Positions 18,522-28,801 of a stretch of 64,000 nucleotides of DNA are shown one piece after another (position 1 is the first letter of the stretch; each line of letters begins with the position of its first letter). The DNA is from an uncultured Vibrio sp. (GTDB taxonomy: Bacteria; Pseudomonadota; Gammaproteobacteria; Enterobacterales; Vibrionaceae): contig CANNGN010000002.1 in assembly GCA_947504195.1 (NCBI GenBank), positions 582,212 to 646,211 on the forward strand. Direction: 5' to 3'. Made by a program: the position numbers and the translations under genes. Below the pieces are notes generated by a model, which was given only the letters and a program-made list of their open reading frames with translations, did no database searches and was not told the DNA's origin.

Positions 18522-19662
18522 TTGTAACCTCATTAGTACTTGTCGGGGTCATAGTCGGTTGGCGGTGATAATGGTAATAGGCTGCGCACGCGCCTTCGGA
18601 GGAAACCATCAGTGCTCCGATCGCATTTTCTGGTACGCATTCTCGGCCAAACAACGAACAATCTGTTGGTTTGCATCTCCCGGACAATACATCACCACAG
18701 CGACTTCCTTGTGGATCACTGCTGCATTTTGATTTTGGTTTAAAGAACAATTCAGCATCAAACTGTTGATATTCAGTTGTAAGTTCACTACCGGAATTTT
18801 CAATAAAGCCAAGTCCACGCCATTCACTCCGCGCTTTAACCTGATAAACCTCTTCCATCGCCTTAAGTGCGTTACTGTTTCCACCATTTTTAACGACTCT
18901 GCCGTACTGATTTTCGATACAACAACGCTTATCGCGGAATTGTTTAATTAACATTAACAGGGCTTGGAGCATATCGAGCGGTTCGAATCCGGTAACAACA
19001 CACGGCTTTGAAAATTCATCAACTAGTGGTTGATAAGGTTTGGTGCCAATGATCATAGAAAGGTGACCTGGTAACAAAAAGCCATCAATACGCACATCAT
19101 CTTGGGTCAGTAGCGCATTCAATGTCGGCATGATCGTAATATGTTGGCAGAACAGTTTAAAATTTTGAATCCCACGTTGTTTAGCTTGACGTAATGTCAT
19201 CGCTGTCGCTGGCATCGTAGTCTCAAACCCTAGCCCAAAAAAGACGACCTGTTTATCGAGGTTCGTCTCAGCCAATTGCAATGCATCCAAAGGCGAATAC
19301 ACCATGCGAATGTCACAGCCACGAGCACGGGCATCAAACAGCGAGCCATTCGAACCCGGCACACGCATCGCGTCGCCAAACGTACATAAAATTGTATTGG
19401 GTTGTTCGGCAATCGCGATACATTGATCAAGTCTAGATTTAGGTAACACACATACCGGGCAACCGGGACCGTGAACAAACTCAATACTGCTCGGCAACAG
19501 TTGAAGAATTCCATATTTAAATAGTGTGTGAGTGTGTCCGCCACAGACTTCCATAATTTGTAACGGCTTCTTCGCATCTGGAATATCCGCAACAGCTTGT
19601 TCAATCTGCTTAATTATTGCTTTGGCGAGCTTTGGATCTCGGTACTCATCAACATATTCCAT
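18514..19662 (-). CDS. hypD: Hydrogenase maturation protein HypD
   Basis: A 382-residue iron-sulfur protein that, with HypC, assembles Fe(CN)2CO. Family motifs are visible: MEVCGGHTHTLFKYG near residue 37, GPGCPVCVLP near residue 65, and a cysteine-rich C-terminal part with CGDVLSGRCKPTDCSLFG that holds the 4Fe-4S cluster. Start at 19662 abuts hypC, whose stop shares the junction. Length fits the family. Confidence 0.96.
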   Translation of the reverse strand: MEYVDEYRDPKLAKAIIKQIEQAVADIPDAKKPLQIMEVCGGHTHTLFKYGILQLLPSSIEFVHGPGCPVCVLPKSRLDQCIAIAEQPNTILCTFGDAMRVPGSNGSLFDARARGCDIRMVYSPLDALQLAETNLDKQVVFFGLGFETTMPATAMTLRQAKQRGIQNFKLFCQHITIMPTLNALLTQDDVRIDGFLLPGHLSMIIGTKPYQPLVDEFSKPCVVTGFEPLDMLQALLMLIKQFRDKRCCIENQYGRVVKNGGNSNALKAMEEVYQVKARSEWRGLGFIENSGSELTTEYQQFDAELFFKPKSKCSSDPQGSRCGDVLSGRCKPTDCSLFGRECVPENAIGALMVSSEGACAAYYHYHRQPTMTPTSTNEVTNG

Positions 19663-19946
19663 TAGCCGTTCTCACTCTGTTGACGTTGACTAAAATCATC
19701 GAGTTCGTGATCCAAGGCGCTCATTGCTTCCAACGCTTCTAACGTCTCTTTAGCTTGAGCTTCATCGATAACACACATCGCAAAACCAACATGAACGAGT
19801 ACCCAGTGATTGATTAAGTTTTCTGGTAAATCTTCAACCACACAAGCCAGGTTTACCTCACGTTTAATCCCACTCACTTCGACATGACCAAGCATTTCAA
19901 CCGGATCGGTGATCTCAATAATTTTTCCGGGAATTCCTAAGCACAT
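19662..19946 (-). CDS. hypC: Hydrogenase maturation chaperone HypC
   Basis: A 94-residue chaperone. The N-terminus MCLGIPGKIIEI holds the essential Cys2 that binds iron for HypD and the large-subunit precursor. The C-terminal tail is acidic and glutamine-rich. A second HypC-family protein is encoded at 22981-23235; in E. coli such pairs divide work between general maturation and one hydrogenase. It starts 4 bases after hypB. Confidence 0.95.
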   Translation of the reverse strand: MCLGIPGKIIEITDPVEMLGHVEVSGIKREVNLACVVEDLPENLINHWVLVHVGFAMCVIDEAQAKETLEALEAMSALDHELDDFSQRQQSENG

Positions 19947-19949
19947 GAC

Positions 19950-21038
19950 TTAACGCTCTCCTAACCAGTCAAGCCACACTTGCATACCTTCTCCGCTACT
20001 TGCCGAGACCAGCAATATTTCCAGATCTGGGTTGACTCGTTTTGCATTGGCCGTACAAGCATCAAGATCAAAATTCAGATATGGAATCAAGTCGATTTTA
20101 TTGATTAACATTAAGTCTGCATCAGCGAATATATCTGGATATTTTAATGGTTTGTCTTCTCCTTCTGTGACAGAAAGAATCGCCACTTTATGACTCTCAC
20201 CAAGATCAAACGCGGCAGGACAAACTAAGTTGCCGACATTTTCAATAAACAGAGTTGTATCTTGCTCTGGTAATAGCCGCGCAATCGCGTCGGCGACCAT
20301 CTGCGCATCAAGGTGACACCCTTTACCGGTATTAATTTGGATCGCTTGAGCACCGGTTTCACGAATTCGGTCAGCATCATTGGTGGTTTGTTGATCGCCT
20401 TCTATCACCATACACTGATCGGTGTCGAGCCGCTTTAAGGTTTCAGTTAACAGCGTGGTTTTACCTGAGCCCGGGCTCGAAACTAAATTGAGAGCCTTAA
20501 TGTTTCGAGACTGTAAAAATGCTCGATTCCTTTCCGCTATTGCATCGTTTTTTGCCAGTATGTCTTGTTCAATCTGAACCATCCGCGTTTGAGTCATACC
20601 AGGTGCGTGCGAGTGCGCCGCTCCCTCTCCATAATGAAGATCTTCACCGCTCAATTCAGGTACAAACCGTTCTTCTTCGTGATGATGAGTATGTTGGTGA
20701 GAATGAGCATCAGAGTGTTCGTGGTCTACATGATCACAGTGTGAATGTGCTTCTGGATGGTGATGTGCATGAGAACGATGATGTCCGTGTGGCGCAACAG
20801 AGTTCGGTGCCGATGGATAATGATGAACATGAACCTGATTATAATAGTAATGGTGATGGATCACTTGATTGATGCCACCCGCTTGATTGTGTGAATGATC
20901 ATGTTGATGCTCTTCCGCATGGTGGTGCGAATGGTGTTCGCCGTGATGATGGTCGTGATCATGACTATGTGAATGGTCGTGCCTATCGATGTTTTCAATT
21001 CTCGTATTTCCAGCTCCACAGCCACAAGTTGTACACAT
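19950..21038 (-). CDS. hypB: Nickel-binding GTPase HypB with a very long His-rich N-terminus
   Basis: A 362-residue GTPase that delivers nickel to the large subunit with HypA. The extreme N-terminus [10 protein letters not shown] is the high-affinity nickel site. Residues about 20-135 are dominated by His with Asp, Glu and Ser, which suggests a nickel store as in HypB of rhizobia; E. coli HypB lacks it. The G-domain follows: P-loop [11 protein letters not shown] near residue 186, GDQQT, and NKID near residue 316. The start is fixed by the metal-binding N-terminus and the one-base overlap with the end of hypA. Confidence 0.96.
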   Translation of the reverse strand: MCTTCGCGAGNTRIENIDRHDHSHSHDHDHHHGEHHSHHHAEEHQHDHSHNQAGGINQVIHHHYYYNQVHVHHYPSAPNSVAPHGHHRSHAHHHPEAHSHCDHVDHEHSDAHSHQHTHHHEEERFVPELSGEDLHYGEGAAHSHAPGMTQTRMVQIEQDILAKNDAIAERNRAFLQSRNIKALNLVSSPGSGKTTLLTETLKRLDTDQCMVIEGDQQTTNDADRIRETGAQAIQINTGKGCHLDAQMVADAIARLLPEQDTTLFIENVGNLVCPAAFDLGESHKVAILSVTEGEDKPLKYPDIFADADLMLINKIDLIPYLNFDLDACTANAKRVNPDLEILLVSASSGEGMQVWLDWLGER

Positions 21039-21379
21039 TAGTGCACCTCCAATTCTTTAATTCTCATTTCATCACCGCTTTCACACTTCAAACTCACACC
21101 GCTACAAAGAGGGCATAAATCTAATCGACTGGTTACACTCACTTGAGTCGAGCAATCAAAGCACCAAGCTTGTGCTGCTAATTCGGTGATAATTAAGCTG
21201 GCATCTTCAGCCAGCGTATTACGGCTAACAACATCGAAACAAAAATGCATTGCGTCGACTTCGACACCAGCAAATGCTCCAACTTCAATAAAGACCTTAG
21301 TCACACGATTAAATTGCTGAGCAAGGGCTTGGTCTTCAATCAATTGGATGATGCTTTCGCAAAGTGACATTTCATGCAT
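21038..21379 (-). CDS. hypA: Nickel metallochaperone HypA
   Basis: A 113-residue protein. The N-terminal MHEMSL supplies the nickel ligand His2. A zinc site is formed by two Cys pairs, CFDC near residue 74 and CPLC near residue 91. It passes nickel to HypB and the large-subunit precursor. Directly upstream of hypB, as in most hyp operons. Confidence 0.95.
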   Translation of the reverse strand: MHEMSLCESIIQLIEDQALAQQFNRVTKVFIEVGAFAGVEVDAMHFCFDVVSRNTLAEDASLIITELAAQAWCFDCSTQVSVTSRLDLCPLCSGVSLKCESGDEMRIKELEVH

Positions 21380-21417
21380 AGTGATGCTCGCTCATAGGTT
21401 GAGTCCCGATAAAATAA

Positions 21418-22506
21418 TTAGCTCTGAATTTTTTTATTTCCGAATAGAAACGTCACGTTGAAGTCAACACAAGGGTCGACTGCCCAAATTAGTTGTTTCA
21501 CCATGTTAAGTTGATTCTCCGAAATAGTCTGGCCAAGTAGCGATTTTGCCATTAGCCCATTTCGGCCAAAATGTCGGTCAGTTGGTGCATTTATGTCATA
21601 GCTTTCAATCACACCATTTTGGTCAAGCGATACGGTATGTATTAACTCACCGCGCGACGATTGAGCGTGTCCCTGAACAATCGGTGATGCAATCTGTGGG
21701 TTTACACAGGCTTGAGCCAATTCGATCAATTTCGCCAATACGCGGGTAACAACACTTGGCCCCCAGAGTGCCAATGATTGTTCCACAAGCGGATGGCGTG
21801 GGTGTGCTCTATTCAATGGGCCACTTTCAAGTAGAGGATCCCAATGCTCAAATGACCCCAATCGCACACTTCCTAGATCTAGCATTGACGACCATAACGT
21901 CGCATAAGGTGCGTTGGTTTTCGCCCAGCGCATGAGCTCAGACCAAGAAAGGGTTAAAAATTCTCTCGGCATTACGCCAAAAATAGCTGTCATTGAACCT
22001 TTAATCGCCTCCCAATCGATGTCACTTGACGTTGGTAACGGTGAGCTTAATGACAAATTCGGCTGTTGCTGTAATTGCTTAAGCAACGGTTGGGTAATCG
22101 CGATACTCTCGCTTTTAGCGTAATCGTCGCCAATTAATGCTCGCATCATCATCCATAGTTGCCAGCTGTGCTCCTTGACCCATTCCAAGCTACAACGTTC
22201 AACCAAAATCGATTGTTGATTTGGCTCGAGTGCAATATTTCTTGCTCCGGCCAACGCGCTATAAGCCGCAGCCTGTTGTGCTTGTGAGCACAAAGAAAAC
22301 AACACTGGAATCTTCAGTAATGCTTGTGCGGGTGTCAATCCAACAAGTAGTTTACCGAGGTTTTGAGGTCGGCTATTTTGAATCGTTAACCGCTCAACCA
22401 GTCTTAGTTCAGATAAGCCCTTAGCGATTAAATGCAGCTCAATTTCTATCTTACCTGTAGAGGCAATAGCACTGTTTGGCATTTCGGGTTTGGTTAACTC
22501 GTCCAC
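21418..22506 (-). CDS. hupK: HupK-like hydrogenase assembly protein
   Basis: A 362-residue protein distantly resembling the large subunit of [NiFe]-hydrogenases. The L1-type region reads IPVLFSLCSQAQQAAAYSAL near residues 68-87, where a real large subunit has RxCGxCxxxH, so the nickel site is incomplete. A C-terminal segment PTDRHFGRNGLMAKSLLGQT also recalls the family. HupK proteins are thought to act as scaffolds for building the Fe(CN)2CO unit. E. coli hyb operons lack this gene, so the locus mixes Hyb-type subunits with a Hup-type accessory. Confidence 0.75.
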   Translation of the reverse strand: MDELTKPEMPNSAIASTGKIEIELHLIAKGLSELRLVERLTIQNSRPQNLGKLLVGLTPAQALLKIPVLFSLCSQAQQAAAYSALAGARNIALEPNQQSILVERCSLEWVKEHSWQLWMMMRALIGDDYAKSESIAITQPLLKQLQQQPNLSLSSPLPTSSDIDWEAIKGSMTAIFGVMPREFLTLSWSELMRWAKTNAPYATLWSSMLDLGSVRLGSFEHWDPLLESGPLNRAHPRHPLVEQSLALWGPSVVTRVLAKLIELAQACVNPQIASPIVQGHAQSSRGELIHTVSLDQNGVIESYDINAPTDRHFGRNGLMAKSLLGQTISENQLNMVKQLIWAVDPCVDFNVTFLFGNKKIQS

Positions 22507-22520
22507 GTCACTTCGCCTCG

Positions 22521-22994
22521 CTATAACGCTGGCGTTGGATTGACCAACTTAGTAAACAATTGACGCCGTGACTTATCATTCACAGTATCAAGCGGAAGCG
22601 CGACAATCAGGCGGCGAATATCGATTGCGAGCTGCCTCGCTGCCGAATGAGTGGTTAAGTGTTTTACCGGAGAGCACAACGAGCACGACAAGTATTGCCC
22701 CAACTCTTCATGATAACTGGCGAAAAAAGTATATTGATTTTCACCCAGCGTCAGCCCCATTTTGTCGCCGACATTAAGTGACTGCGACCATTCTCGACCG
22801 GGCCCAGGAAATAGCAGCAAATCCATACACCATGGGGTTAACAGCACCCCAAGCCAATTTTCTTCGTGCAGAGCAAAGCCAATACATTCGACCGATAAGT
22901 TCGTGTTAACAAAAGGAAGAGCTTTCATTTCAGTGTGATAAATACTGTTGAATACCTCACTCACTACCACACTAGGGTTTTCAATAGAGTTCAT
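22521..22994 (-). CDS. hybE: Hydrogenase chaperone HybE/HupJ family
   Basis: A protein of about 157 residues matching the [NiFe]-hydrogenase assembly chaperone family: EVFNSIYHTEM near the N-terminus, then LGVLLTPWCMDLLLFPGP near residues 67-84. In E. coli HybE recognises the Tat signal of the small subunit and delays export until assembly is complete. The ATG at 22994 was chosen; a TTG at 23021 extends the frame but overlaps the upstream gene by 41 bases. It lies between the HypC paralogue and hupK. Confidence 0.82.
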   Translation of the reverse strand: MNSIENPSVVVSEVFNSIYHTEMKALPFVNTNLSVECIGFALHEENWLGVLLTPWCMDLLLFPGPGREWSQSLNVGDKMGLTLGENQYTFFASYHEELGQYLSCSLCSPVKHLTTHSAARQLAIDIRRLIVALPLDTVNDKSRRQLFTKLVNPTPAL

Positions 22995-23235
22995 TGGCAC
23001 GTTGAATATCTCCCTCTTCAATGGCAGTAATTAAAGCAATCGCGTTGAGTGCTTCATCTTGTTCCATTTTTTCTACAGCAAATCCACCAACTTGAATGAT
23101 CAAGTAATCTCCGACTTCGACAACTTCTTCAAGCATCATCAGGTTAACGGTTTGCTGCTCTTCCCGCGTTTCCACTACTGCTGCCATACCATTATGTGAC
23201 ACGGTAACCACCTTTGCTGGATACCCTATACACAT
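22981..23235 (-). CDS. hybG: HypC/HybG/HupF-family chaperone, second copy
   Basis: An 84-residue HypC paralogue beginning MCIGYPAKVVTV, with Cys2 conserved. Its position next to the large-subunit protease and small-subunit chaperone suggests it is dedicated to this hydrogenase, as HybG is to hydrogenase 2 in E. coli, or that it protects against oxygen as HupF does. It overlaps the protease gene by 10 bases. Confidence 0.87.
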   Translation of the reverse strand: MCIGYPAKVVTVSHNGMAAVVETREEQQTVNLMMLEEVVEVGDYLIIQVGGFAVEKMEQDEALNAIALITAIEEGDIQRANELY

Positions 23236-23735
23236 GTGGTGCTCGTTTTCGTTCTTGGGTAAACGCCTATTTCAGTAAGGTAATCGAGTACGCATTTTTT
23301 CATCGTTGGCATTGAATTAATCACTGTTTGGGTCATGTCCAAGCCGGGTTCAACCGACTCCGGTACCACCCCCACAAGATAGATATGGTTTGGGGATTCA
23401 TCAGTGAGTTTTAATGAGCCGAGTAAATCGGAAAGTCCGAGCTGATGTGGTGACACTTTATTGTTAAACAGTGCTGGAACATCGTCATCTTTTAAAACAA
23501 CAACCGTACCGGGATCGGCTCCGGTTAACACCGCATCAATAATAATAACGTGGTCACGACTGGCAATGTAATCAAGCAACTCCATTCCCGCGGTGCCGCC
23601 ATCGACGACTTCAACACCACTCGGAAAATCAAAGGTGTCTTCAAGCTGTTCAACAATATGGACACCTACAGATTCATCACTTAGTAATATATTACCCACC
23701 CCTAACACTAAGATATTTGGTTTGCAGTCTTTCAT
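23226..23735 (-). CDS. hybD: Hydrogenase large-subunit maturation protease (HybD/HupD type)
   Basis: An endopeptidase of 169 residues that removes the C-terminal tail of the large subunit after nickel insertion. The N-terminal ILVLGVGNILLSDESVGV holds the first nickel ligand (Glu), and DAVLTGADPGTV and SPHQLGLSDLL, with Asp and His ligands, follow. The ATG at 23735 begins one base past the large-subunit stop. The longer frame upstream would run through that gene and was rejected. Confidence 0.92.
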   Translation of the reverse strand: MKDCKPNILVLGVGNILLSDESVGVHIVEQLEDTFDFPSGVEVVDGGTAGMELLDYIASRDHVIIIDAVLTGADPGTVVVLKDDDVPALFNNKVSPHQLGLSDLLGSLKLTDESPNHIYLVGVVPESVEPGLDMTQTVINSMPTMKKCVLDYLTEIGVYPRTKTSTTCV

Positions 23736-23736
23736 T

Positions 23737-25437
23737 CTATACCACTTTAATTTCCATAATGCCCTTCCCGCGCGTATCAACAATATGCACCGCACATGAC
23801 ATACAAGGATCAAATGAGTGGATAGTGCGTATCACCTCTAGCGGCCTGTCAGGATCTGCAACGGGCGTCCCGATTAGCGAATGCTCGTAAGGCCCAAGTT
23901 GTCCATCGTTATTACGCGGGCCGGAATTCCAAGTTGAAGGGACAACCGCCTGATAGTTTTCAATTTTGCCATCTTCAATCACGATCCAATGGGACAACAG
24001 ACCACGAGGCGCTTCTAGGAAGCCAACGCCCTTAATCGTACCTTCTGGGAATTCTGGTTTGATATAGGTCTCGGTATCACCGGTAGCGATATTGTCTATC
24101 AGGGCTTTCCATTCTTGGTGTAATACGTCTTTCAATACTCCACAGCGAACCGCGCGCGCAGCATGGCGACCTAATGTAGAATGCAACTGACTTAGCTCTG
24201 GTTTTATACCAGTGAGTTTTTCATACGCACCAAGTACATCATTCAAATGGGTAATCGTCATTTCGTCTTTAGCAACAACTGCACAGAACACTTGCGCTAA
24301 AGGACCAACCTGCACCGGCTTACCGTAGAAAGTTGGAGCTTTCACCCAAGAGTATTTACCATCATCTTCGAAACCGGTGTAATCCGGGTTGGTTTTACCT
24401 TCCCAAGGGTGAAATGGCCCATCTTCTTCGTACCAAGCGTGTTTGCTGCCTTCGGCGATGCCATCGATTAAATACTGATCTTGATGGCTATCGATGGATT
24501 TGAATGTAGACAAATCAGCATTTTCGAAATAACCGCCTGGCATTCTAAACCCAGTCCCCTCTGCATTGGTTGGGATCTCTGGCATAGCCAAATAGTTCGT
24601 TACCCCTTTGCCAATCGATAACCACTCAGGGTAATTCGCCGCGACGATAGCCACATCGACCTTATAAACTTGCTCGATAAACTCATCAAGTTGGTCGATA
24701 AATGACTTAATCAGCATCAAACGTTCCATATTAAGAACGCTTTCGGAGTCTAAATTGATTGGGTTTGCTACTCCGCCCACGGCCAAATTCTGAATATGGG
24801 GCGTTTTCCCACCTAAGACGGCAACAATACGGTTAGCATTGCGCTGATGTTCTAAAGCTTGTAAGTAGTGCGCGACAGCGATTAAGTTAACTTCAGGGGA
24901 AAGCTTCATCTCTTTATGTCCCCAGTAGCCATTGGCAAAAATACCAAGTTGACCGCTATCGACTAGCCTCTGTAGCTTCGCCTTCACCTTGGTAAATTCT
25001 TGTACTGAATTTAACGACCAAGTAGAAAGTGATTCCATAATTTCAGCACACTTTTTCGGATCAGCAGAAAGTGCAGAAACGACATCGACCCAGTCTAGAG
25101 CAGAGAGTTGATAAAAATGAACCACGTGATCATGAATACTATGCGCCGCAGAAATGATGTTGCGAATATGATGTGCGTTAACGGGAATTTTGAGCTCGAG
25201 TGCACTTTCAACGGCTCGAACTGAAGCCAGAGCGTGTACAGTAGTACAAACTCCGCATATGCGTTGCGTAATCATCCATGCATCGACAGGATCACGTCCT
25301 TTTAAGATCTCTTCCATGCCACGCCACATCGTGCCCGAAGACCAAGCATTGGTCACAACACCGTTGTCGATTTCACAGTCAATGCGCAAATGGCCTTCAA
25401 TACGAGTAATTGGATCAATAGTAATTCGTTGACTCAT
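23737..25437 (-). CDS. hybC: [NiFe]-hydrogenase large subunit (HybC type)
   Basis: The catalytic subunit, 566 residues, oxidising H2 at a nickel-iron centre in the periplasm. The four cysteine ligands are present: RICGVC near residue 59 and DPCMSCAVH near residue 546. About 15 residues follow the final His and would be cut off by the HybD-type protease encoded next. The N-terminus RITIDPITRIEGHLRIDCEI is classical. It has no signal peptide and is exported with the small subunit. Group 1 membrane-bound uptake type. Confidence 0.97.
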   Translation of the reverse strand: MSQRITIDPITRIEGHLRIDCEIDNGVVTNAWSSGTMWRGMEEILKGRDPVDAWMITQRICGVCTTVHALASVRAVESALELKIPVNAHHIRNIISAAHSIHDHVVHFYQLSALDWVDVVSALSADPKKCAEIMESLSTWSLNSVQEFTKVKAKLQRLVDSGQLGIFANGYWGHKEMKLSPEVNLIAVAHYLQALEHQRNANRIVAVLGGKTPHIQNLAVGGVANPINLDSESVLNMERLMLIKSFIDQLDEFIEQVYKVDVAIVAANYPEWLSIGKGVTNYLAMPEIPTNAEGTGFRMPGGYFENADLSTFKSIDSHQDQYLIDGIAEGSKHAWYEEDGPFHPWEGKTNPDYTGFEDDGKYSWVKAPTFYGKPVQVGPLAQVFCAVVAKDEMTITHLNDVLGAYEKLTGIKPELSQLHSTLGRHAARAVRCGVLKDVLHQEWKALIDNIATGDTETYIKPEFPEGTIKGVGFLEAPRGLLSHWIVIEDGKIENYQAVVPSTWNSGPRNNDGQLGPYEHSLIGTPVADPDRPLEVIRTIHSFDPCMSCAVHIVDTRGKGIMEIKVV

Positions 25438-25477
25438 GAATAGTTCCTTTAAAATTCTTTAAATCGATTGAGGCCAT

Positions 25478-26662
25478 CTAGGCTTTATTCGTTTGTTTAA
25501 TTTGATTAATTCGGTTGGTTGTTGCTGCACCCGGTAGTATTGGCAGCAATTTGATCAGCAGGATGTACCCCACAATTTCAATAGCAACAAGTCCGAAAGA
25601 AAGCAGTATTTCTTCTAAAGATGGGAAGTACTGATAACCTTGCCCCGGATGATAAGCAACGATGGCCAAGTCAATTCGGTACATAGCAGCACCGACTAAA
25701 AGACTCAATGCAGCTAAAAATAACAGCCCGCCGTTATCTCTAATCCGTTTTACCAAGATGACTGGCCAAGCGATCAATACAAGTTCTGCAATATATAGCC
25801 AACTGTAGATATCGCCTTCAAAAACATAATCCCATTTATGAGCGATATTGGTGGAATGAAGACGTAAAATGATAAACATCCCGACCAATACTTGAATAAA
25901 TGAGATTAACTTATTCATCAATGGACGTTCATCAGGCATACGATCTTTGAGCCCAGCGGCAACGAGTGCACCTTCGAATATCACAATGGAACAGCCCATA
26001 ATCAGAGCGCCAAGCAATGAGAAGATCGGCAAGAACTCATAACTTTGCCACAAAGGATGAATTTTATGGCCTGCGGAAACGAAGAGAGATCCCATTGAAG
26101 ACTGGTGCATCATTGGCAGCAAAGCCCCTAGCGCAATCACTGCAAATAAGAATTTATTCAATACGCGTAACGGAATCTTAAGCCCAAGTTTTTCGAGTAA
26201 CGCGGGAGCAAATTCTAATCCAAGCACTAAGATATAAACCGTCATACACGCTGCCGTTTCAAACAGCACTGAGTTCACATTGAAATAACCGGGATGGTAG
26301 AAATAAGGCAGGTTCCACCAGCGTCCCATGTCCATCAGAATCGATAAACCACCCAACGCATATCCAAATAAACTCGCCAATAACGCCGGGCGAACTAACG
26401 CATGATATTCACCCTTGTTAAACACATAAACGATCCACGCAAGAGCCCAACCACCGCAGGCAAAGCCAGTTCCTACTAACAAATCAAAGCCGATCCAGAT
26501 TCCCCAAGGATAGCCCCCATTTAAGTTGGTCACGTCTTCTAAACCAAGTACCATTCGTTTAATAATGATCAGAAAACATACGAAGGCGAAAAATCCAAAA
26601 AAGATGACGGGCCGAGTGAGCAAACGTCCACCTAACGGATTTATTTTATGATGATCATTCAT
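25478..26662 (-). CDS. hybB: NrfD-family membrane subunit HybB
   Basis: A polytopic protein of 394 residues with about ten helices. It links the hydrogenase to the quinone pool without haem, like HybB of E. coli hydrogenase 2. Conserved features include [22 protein letters not shown] near residue 50 and the C-terminal [25 protein letters not shown]. Presence of HybA and HybB in place of a cytochrome b subunit marks this as the Hyb type. It overlaps hybA by 8 bases. Confidence 0.93.
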   Translation of the reverse strand: MNDHHKINPLGGRLLTRPVIFFGFFAFVCFLIIIKRMVLGLEDVTNLNGGYPWGIWIGFDLLVGTGFACGGWALAWIVYVFNKGEYHALVRPALLASLFGYALGGLSILMDMGRWWNLPYFYHPGYFNVNSVLFETAACMTVYILVLGLEFAPALLEKLGLKIPLRVLNKFLFAVIALGALLPMMHQSSMGSLFVSAGHKIHPLWQSYEFLPIFSLLGALIMGCSIVIFEGALVAAGLKDRMPDERPLMNKLISFIQVLVGMFIILRLHSTNIAHKWDYVFEGDIYSWLYIAELVLIAWPVILVKRIRDNGGLLFLAALSLLVGAAMYRIDLAIVAYHPGQGYQYFPSLEEILLSFGLVAIEIVGYILLIKLLPILPGAATTNRINQIKQTNKA

Positions 26663-27656
26663 GATGATCCTCCTTGTTACCGTTATCTAGCGTCTTATCT
26701 TCTCCCGGCTCTTTATACATATTCTTCCGGGTTAGATACATAAGCCCCATTAACGCAGTAAACGGCAACATCATTCCTTGATAGAGCGTATGTTGAATCG
26801 TTTCGGATCGTGCACCGTAAGCTTGTTTAGGCAAATCTGGTAAATCTAACGCATCAGGTTTTCTCGCAGTTAATGCCAACACCTGAGTGCCACCACCTTC
26901 AAATTCGCCATAAACGTTATCGTAGTAGCTCGGGATCGCTTTTTTATGTTCTAGGCCCGCGAAAAGTGTCTCGCGTGGATACTCATAAATATCGCCGGGT
27001 TTCATCATCAAGCGTCTTTTTGCCTCAGATAAAAGCTCTTCACGCGTTCCATAAATAATGGCTCCAGTCGGACACACTTCAACGCACCCAGGCAGTAATC
27101 CATTGTCGATACGTTCTACGCCCGGTTGATTACACAGTTCGCATTTCTGGATTTGCCCAAAGGGGTCGTGATATTCATATTTGGGAACATTATATGGACA
27201 GGCAACCATGCAATAGCGACAGCCAGTACAGATATCGGGATCATTCGAAACAATGCCAGTAACGGGATCTTTAGTCATCGCCGACACTGGGCAAACCGAT
27301 ACACAGTTAGGATCGACGCAGTGCATACATTGACGTTTAATATAAGAATAACCATTGGTTGGATCGTCTTTTACCGAGCCATCTCCACAGTCGTAGCGAC
27401 GAATAACGTTTAATGCATAAGGCGACAGATTGGCATTCATCTCCCACTGCTCTGCACCACCATCAGGGCTAGGCTGCATATGATTGACGTCTTTACATTT
27501 AACAACACATGCCTGACAGCCAATGCACAGCGTCGAGTCATACAGCATTCCGACTGCATTAGGCAAAGGAGGATGGGATTCACGAGCGCTTGTAGGTGCG
27601 CTGGTAGCAATCACCGCGCCACTCGCAGCGAGCTTTAAAAAGTCTCTTCGTTCCAT
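26655..27656 (-). CDS. hybA: Hydrogenase iron-sulfur subunit HybA
   Basis: A periplasmic ferredoxin of 333 residues carrying electrons between small subunit and HybB. A Tat signal ([11 protein letters not shown]) is at residues 3-13. Four cysteine clusters follow: [11 protein letters not shown] near 43, [14 protein letters not shown] near 110, [12 protein letters not shown] near 142, and CELCNQ with CVEVCP near 173-197. A C-terminal membrane helix (about 290-310) anchors it. It overlaps the small-subunit gene by one base. Confidence 0.95.
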   Translation of the reverse strand: MERRDFLKLAASGAVIATSAPTSARESHPPLPNAVGMLYDSTLCIGCQACVVKCKDVNHMQPSPDGGAEQWEMNANLSPYALNVIRRYDCGDGSVKDDPTNGYSYIKRQCMHCVDPNCVSVCPVSAMTKDPVTGIVSNDPDICTGCRYCMVACPYNVPKYEYHDPFGQIQKCELCNQPGVERIDNGLLPGCVEVCPTGAIIYGTREELLSEAKRRLMMKPGDIYEYPRETLFAGLEHKKAIPSYYDNVYGEFEGGGTQVLALTARKPDALDLPDLPKQAYGARSETIQHTLYQGMMLPFTALMGLMYLTRKNMYKEPGEDKTLDNGNKEDHHE

Positions 27657-28801
27657 TAGAACTCCTCTTCTTTCGGAGCAGCAGGAGCAGAAGATGAATA
27701 TGCTCGCTTCCTCTGTTGGCGAGTCATTTCTCTTGCGGTAACCAAGCTAACACCAGCTGCAAGGCCGGCAATACCACCTAAAATAGCGGTGGCAGTCGGG
27801 GTCGGTCCTGTTCCAACCACCACATCAACCTCAGGAAGCGCTTCTGGAGGCGTAGCCAATGTCACATTCGCCAGTTCATGAATGCCTTTACTAAAGCCGA
27901 CATTTTCTTCGTTACAACCAATACATGGATGCCCGATTCCAACCGGCCAGATTCCACCGCCAATGTCACAAAACTCAAGCGATGGGCAGTTTCCATAAGT
28001 CTCTGGCCCTTTACAGCCTAACTTATACAAGCAATAGCCCTGACGATGTCCTTCATCACCGAACTCTTTGGCAAAACGGCCAGCATCAAAATGAGGTCGG
28101 CGTTCACAGTTTTCGTGTATAAGTCGGCCATAAGCAAACTCTGGTCGATTTTTATTATCCAACCCTGGCAGGCGATTAAAGGTAATTAGGTGTGCGACAG
28201 TCGCTAAGAAGTTATGTGGATTCGGTGGGCACCCTGGAATATTAACAACGGTTTTGCCGGGCAAAATATCTTGAAGTGAACGCGCGTCGGTTGGATTTAC
28301 ACCAATTGACGGCACTCCACCCCAAGCAGAACAAGACCCTATCGCAATAATCGCAGCGGCGTGTTCCGCTGCTTCTTCGATATGTTTAAGGATTGGTTTA
28401 CCTGCAACCATGCAATAGACACCGTCATCTTTTGTCGGAATCGAACCATCGACCACCAACACATATTCGCCTTTGTATTGTTCTATTGCGCGGTGTTTAT
28501 TCTCTTCAACCTGATGACCAGCTGCCGCCGAAAGTACCTCGTGGTATTCCAGTGAAATCATATCGAGTATTAGGTTTTCAACCGTCGGGTGAGTAGAGCG
28601 AAGCAAGGACTCAGTACATCCCGTACACTCTTGAGCACCAATCCAAATTACTGGAGGTCTTTTATTACTCACGAGAGCATCAGCAACTTTTTGAGCCGCA
28701 GACGCATTATGAATTCCCATAGTAGCCGCGAGACCAGCACAAAATTTCATAAACGAGCGACGCGTTATTCCGTTACTCTCAAGGGTATCGTAGCCATCCA
28801 T
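27656..28801 (-). CDS. hybO: [NiFe]-hydrogenase small subunit HybO
   Basis: The electron-transfer subunit, 381 residues, first gene of the operon. The twin-arginine signal [13 protein letters not shown] is at residues 13-25. The proximal cluster begins [14 protein letters not shown] near residue 56; distal cluster ligands include CYLC-type and CIGCNEEN motifs further on. A C-terminal helix (about 345-362) and basic tail anchor it in the membrane. The proximal motif is CTGCTE, with no extra cysteines of the oxygen-tolerant class visible in it, so the enzyme is probably oxygen-sensitive. Confidence 0.96.
   Translation of the reverse strand: MDGYDTLESNGITRRSFMKFCAGLAATMGIHNASAAQKVADALVSNKRPPVIWIGAQECTGCTESLLRSTHPTVENLILDMISLEYHEVLSAAAGHQVEENKHRAIEQYKGEYVLVVDGSIPTKDDGVYCMVAGKPILKHIEEAAEHAAAIIAIGSCSAWGGVPSIGVNPTDARSLQDILPGKTVVNIPGCPPNPHNFLATVAHLITFNRLPGLDNKNRPEFAYGRLIHENCERRPHFDAGRFAKEFGDEGHRQGYCLYKLGCKGPETYGNCPSLEFCDIGGGIWPVGIGHPCIGCNEENVGFSKGIHELANVTLATPPEALPEVDVVVGTGPTPTATAILGGIAGLAAGVSLVTAREMTRQQRKRAYSSSAPAAPKEEEF

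Noticed and set aside
20519..20872. Open frame on the plus strand inside hypB
   Set aside because: It is the antisense shadow of the His-rich codons (CAT/CAC), with skewed composition and no ribosome site.
23736..23813. Longer start for the hydrogenase protease
   Set aside because: It would overlap the large-subunit gene by about 77 bases, and the family begins at the ATG at 23735.
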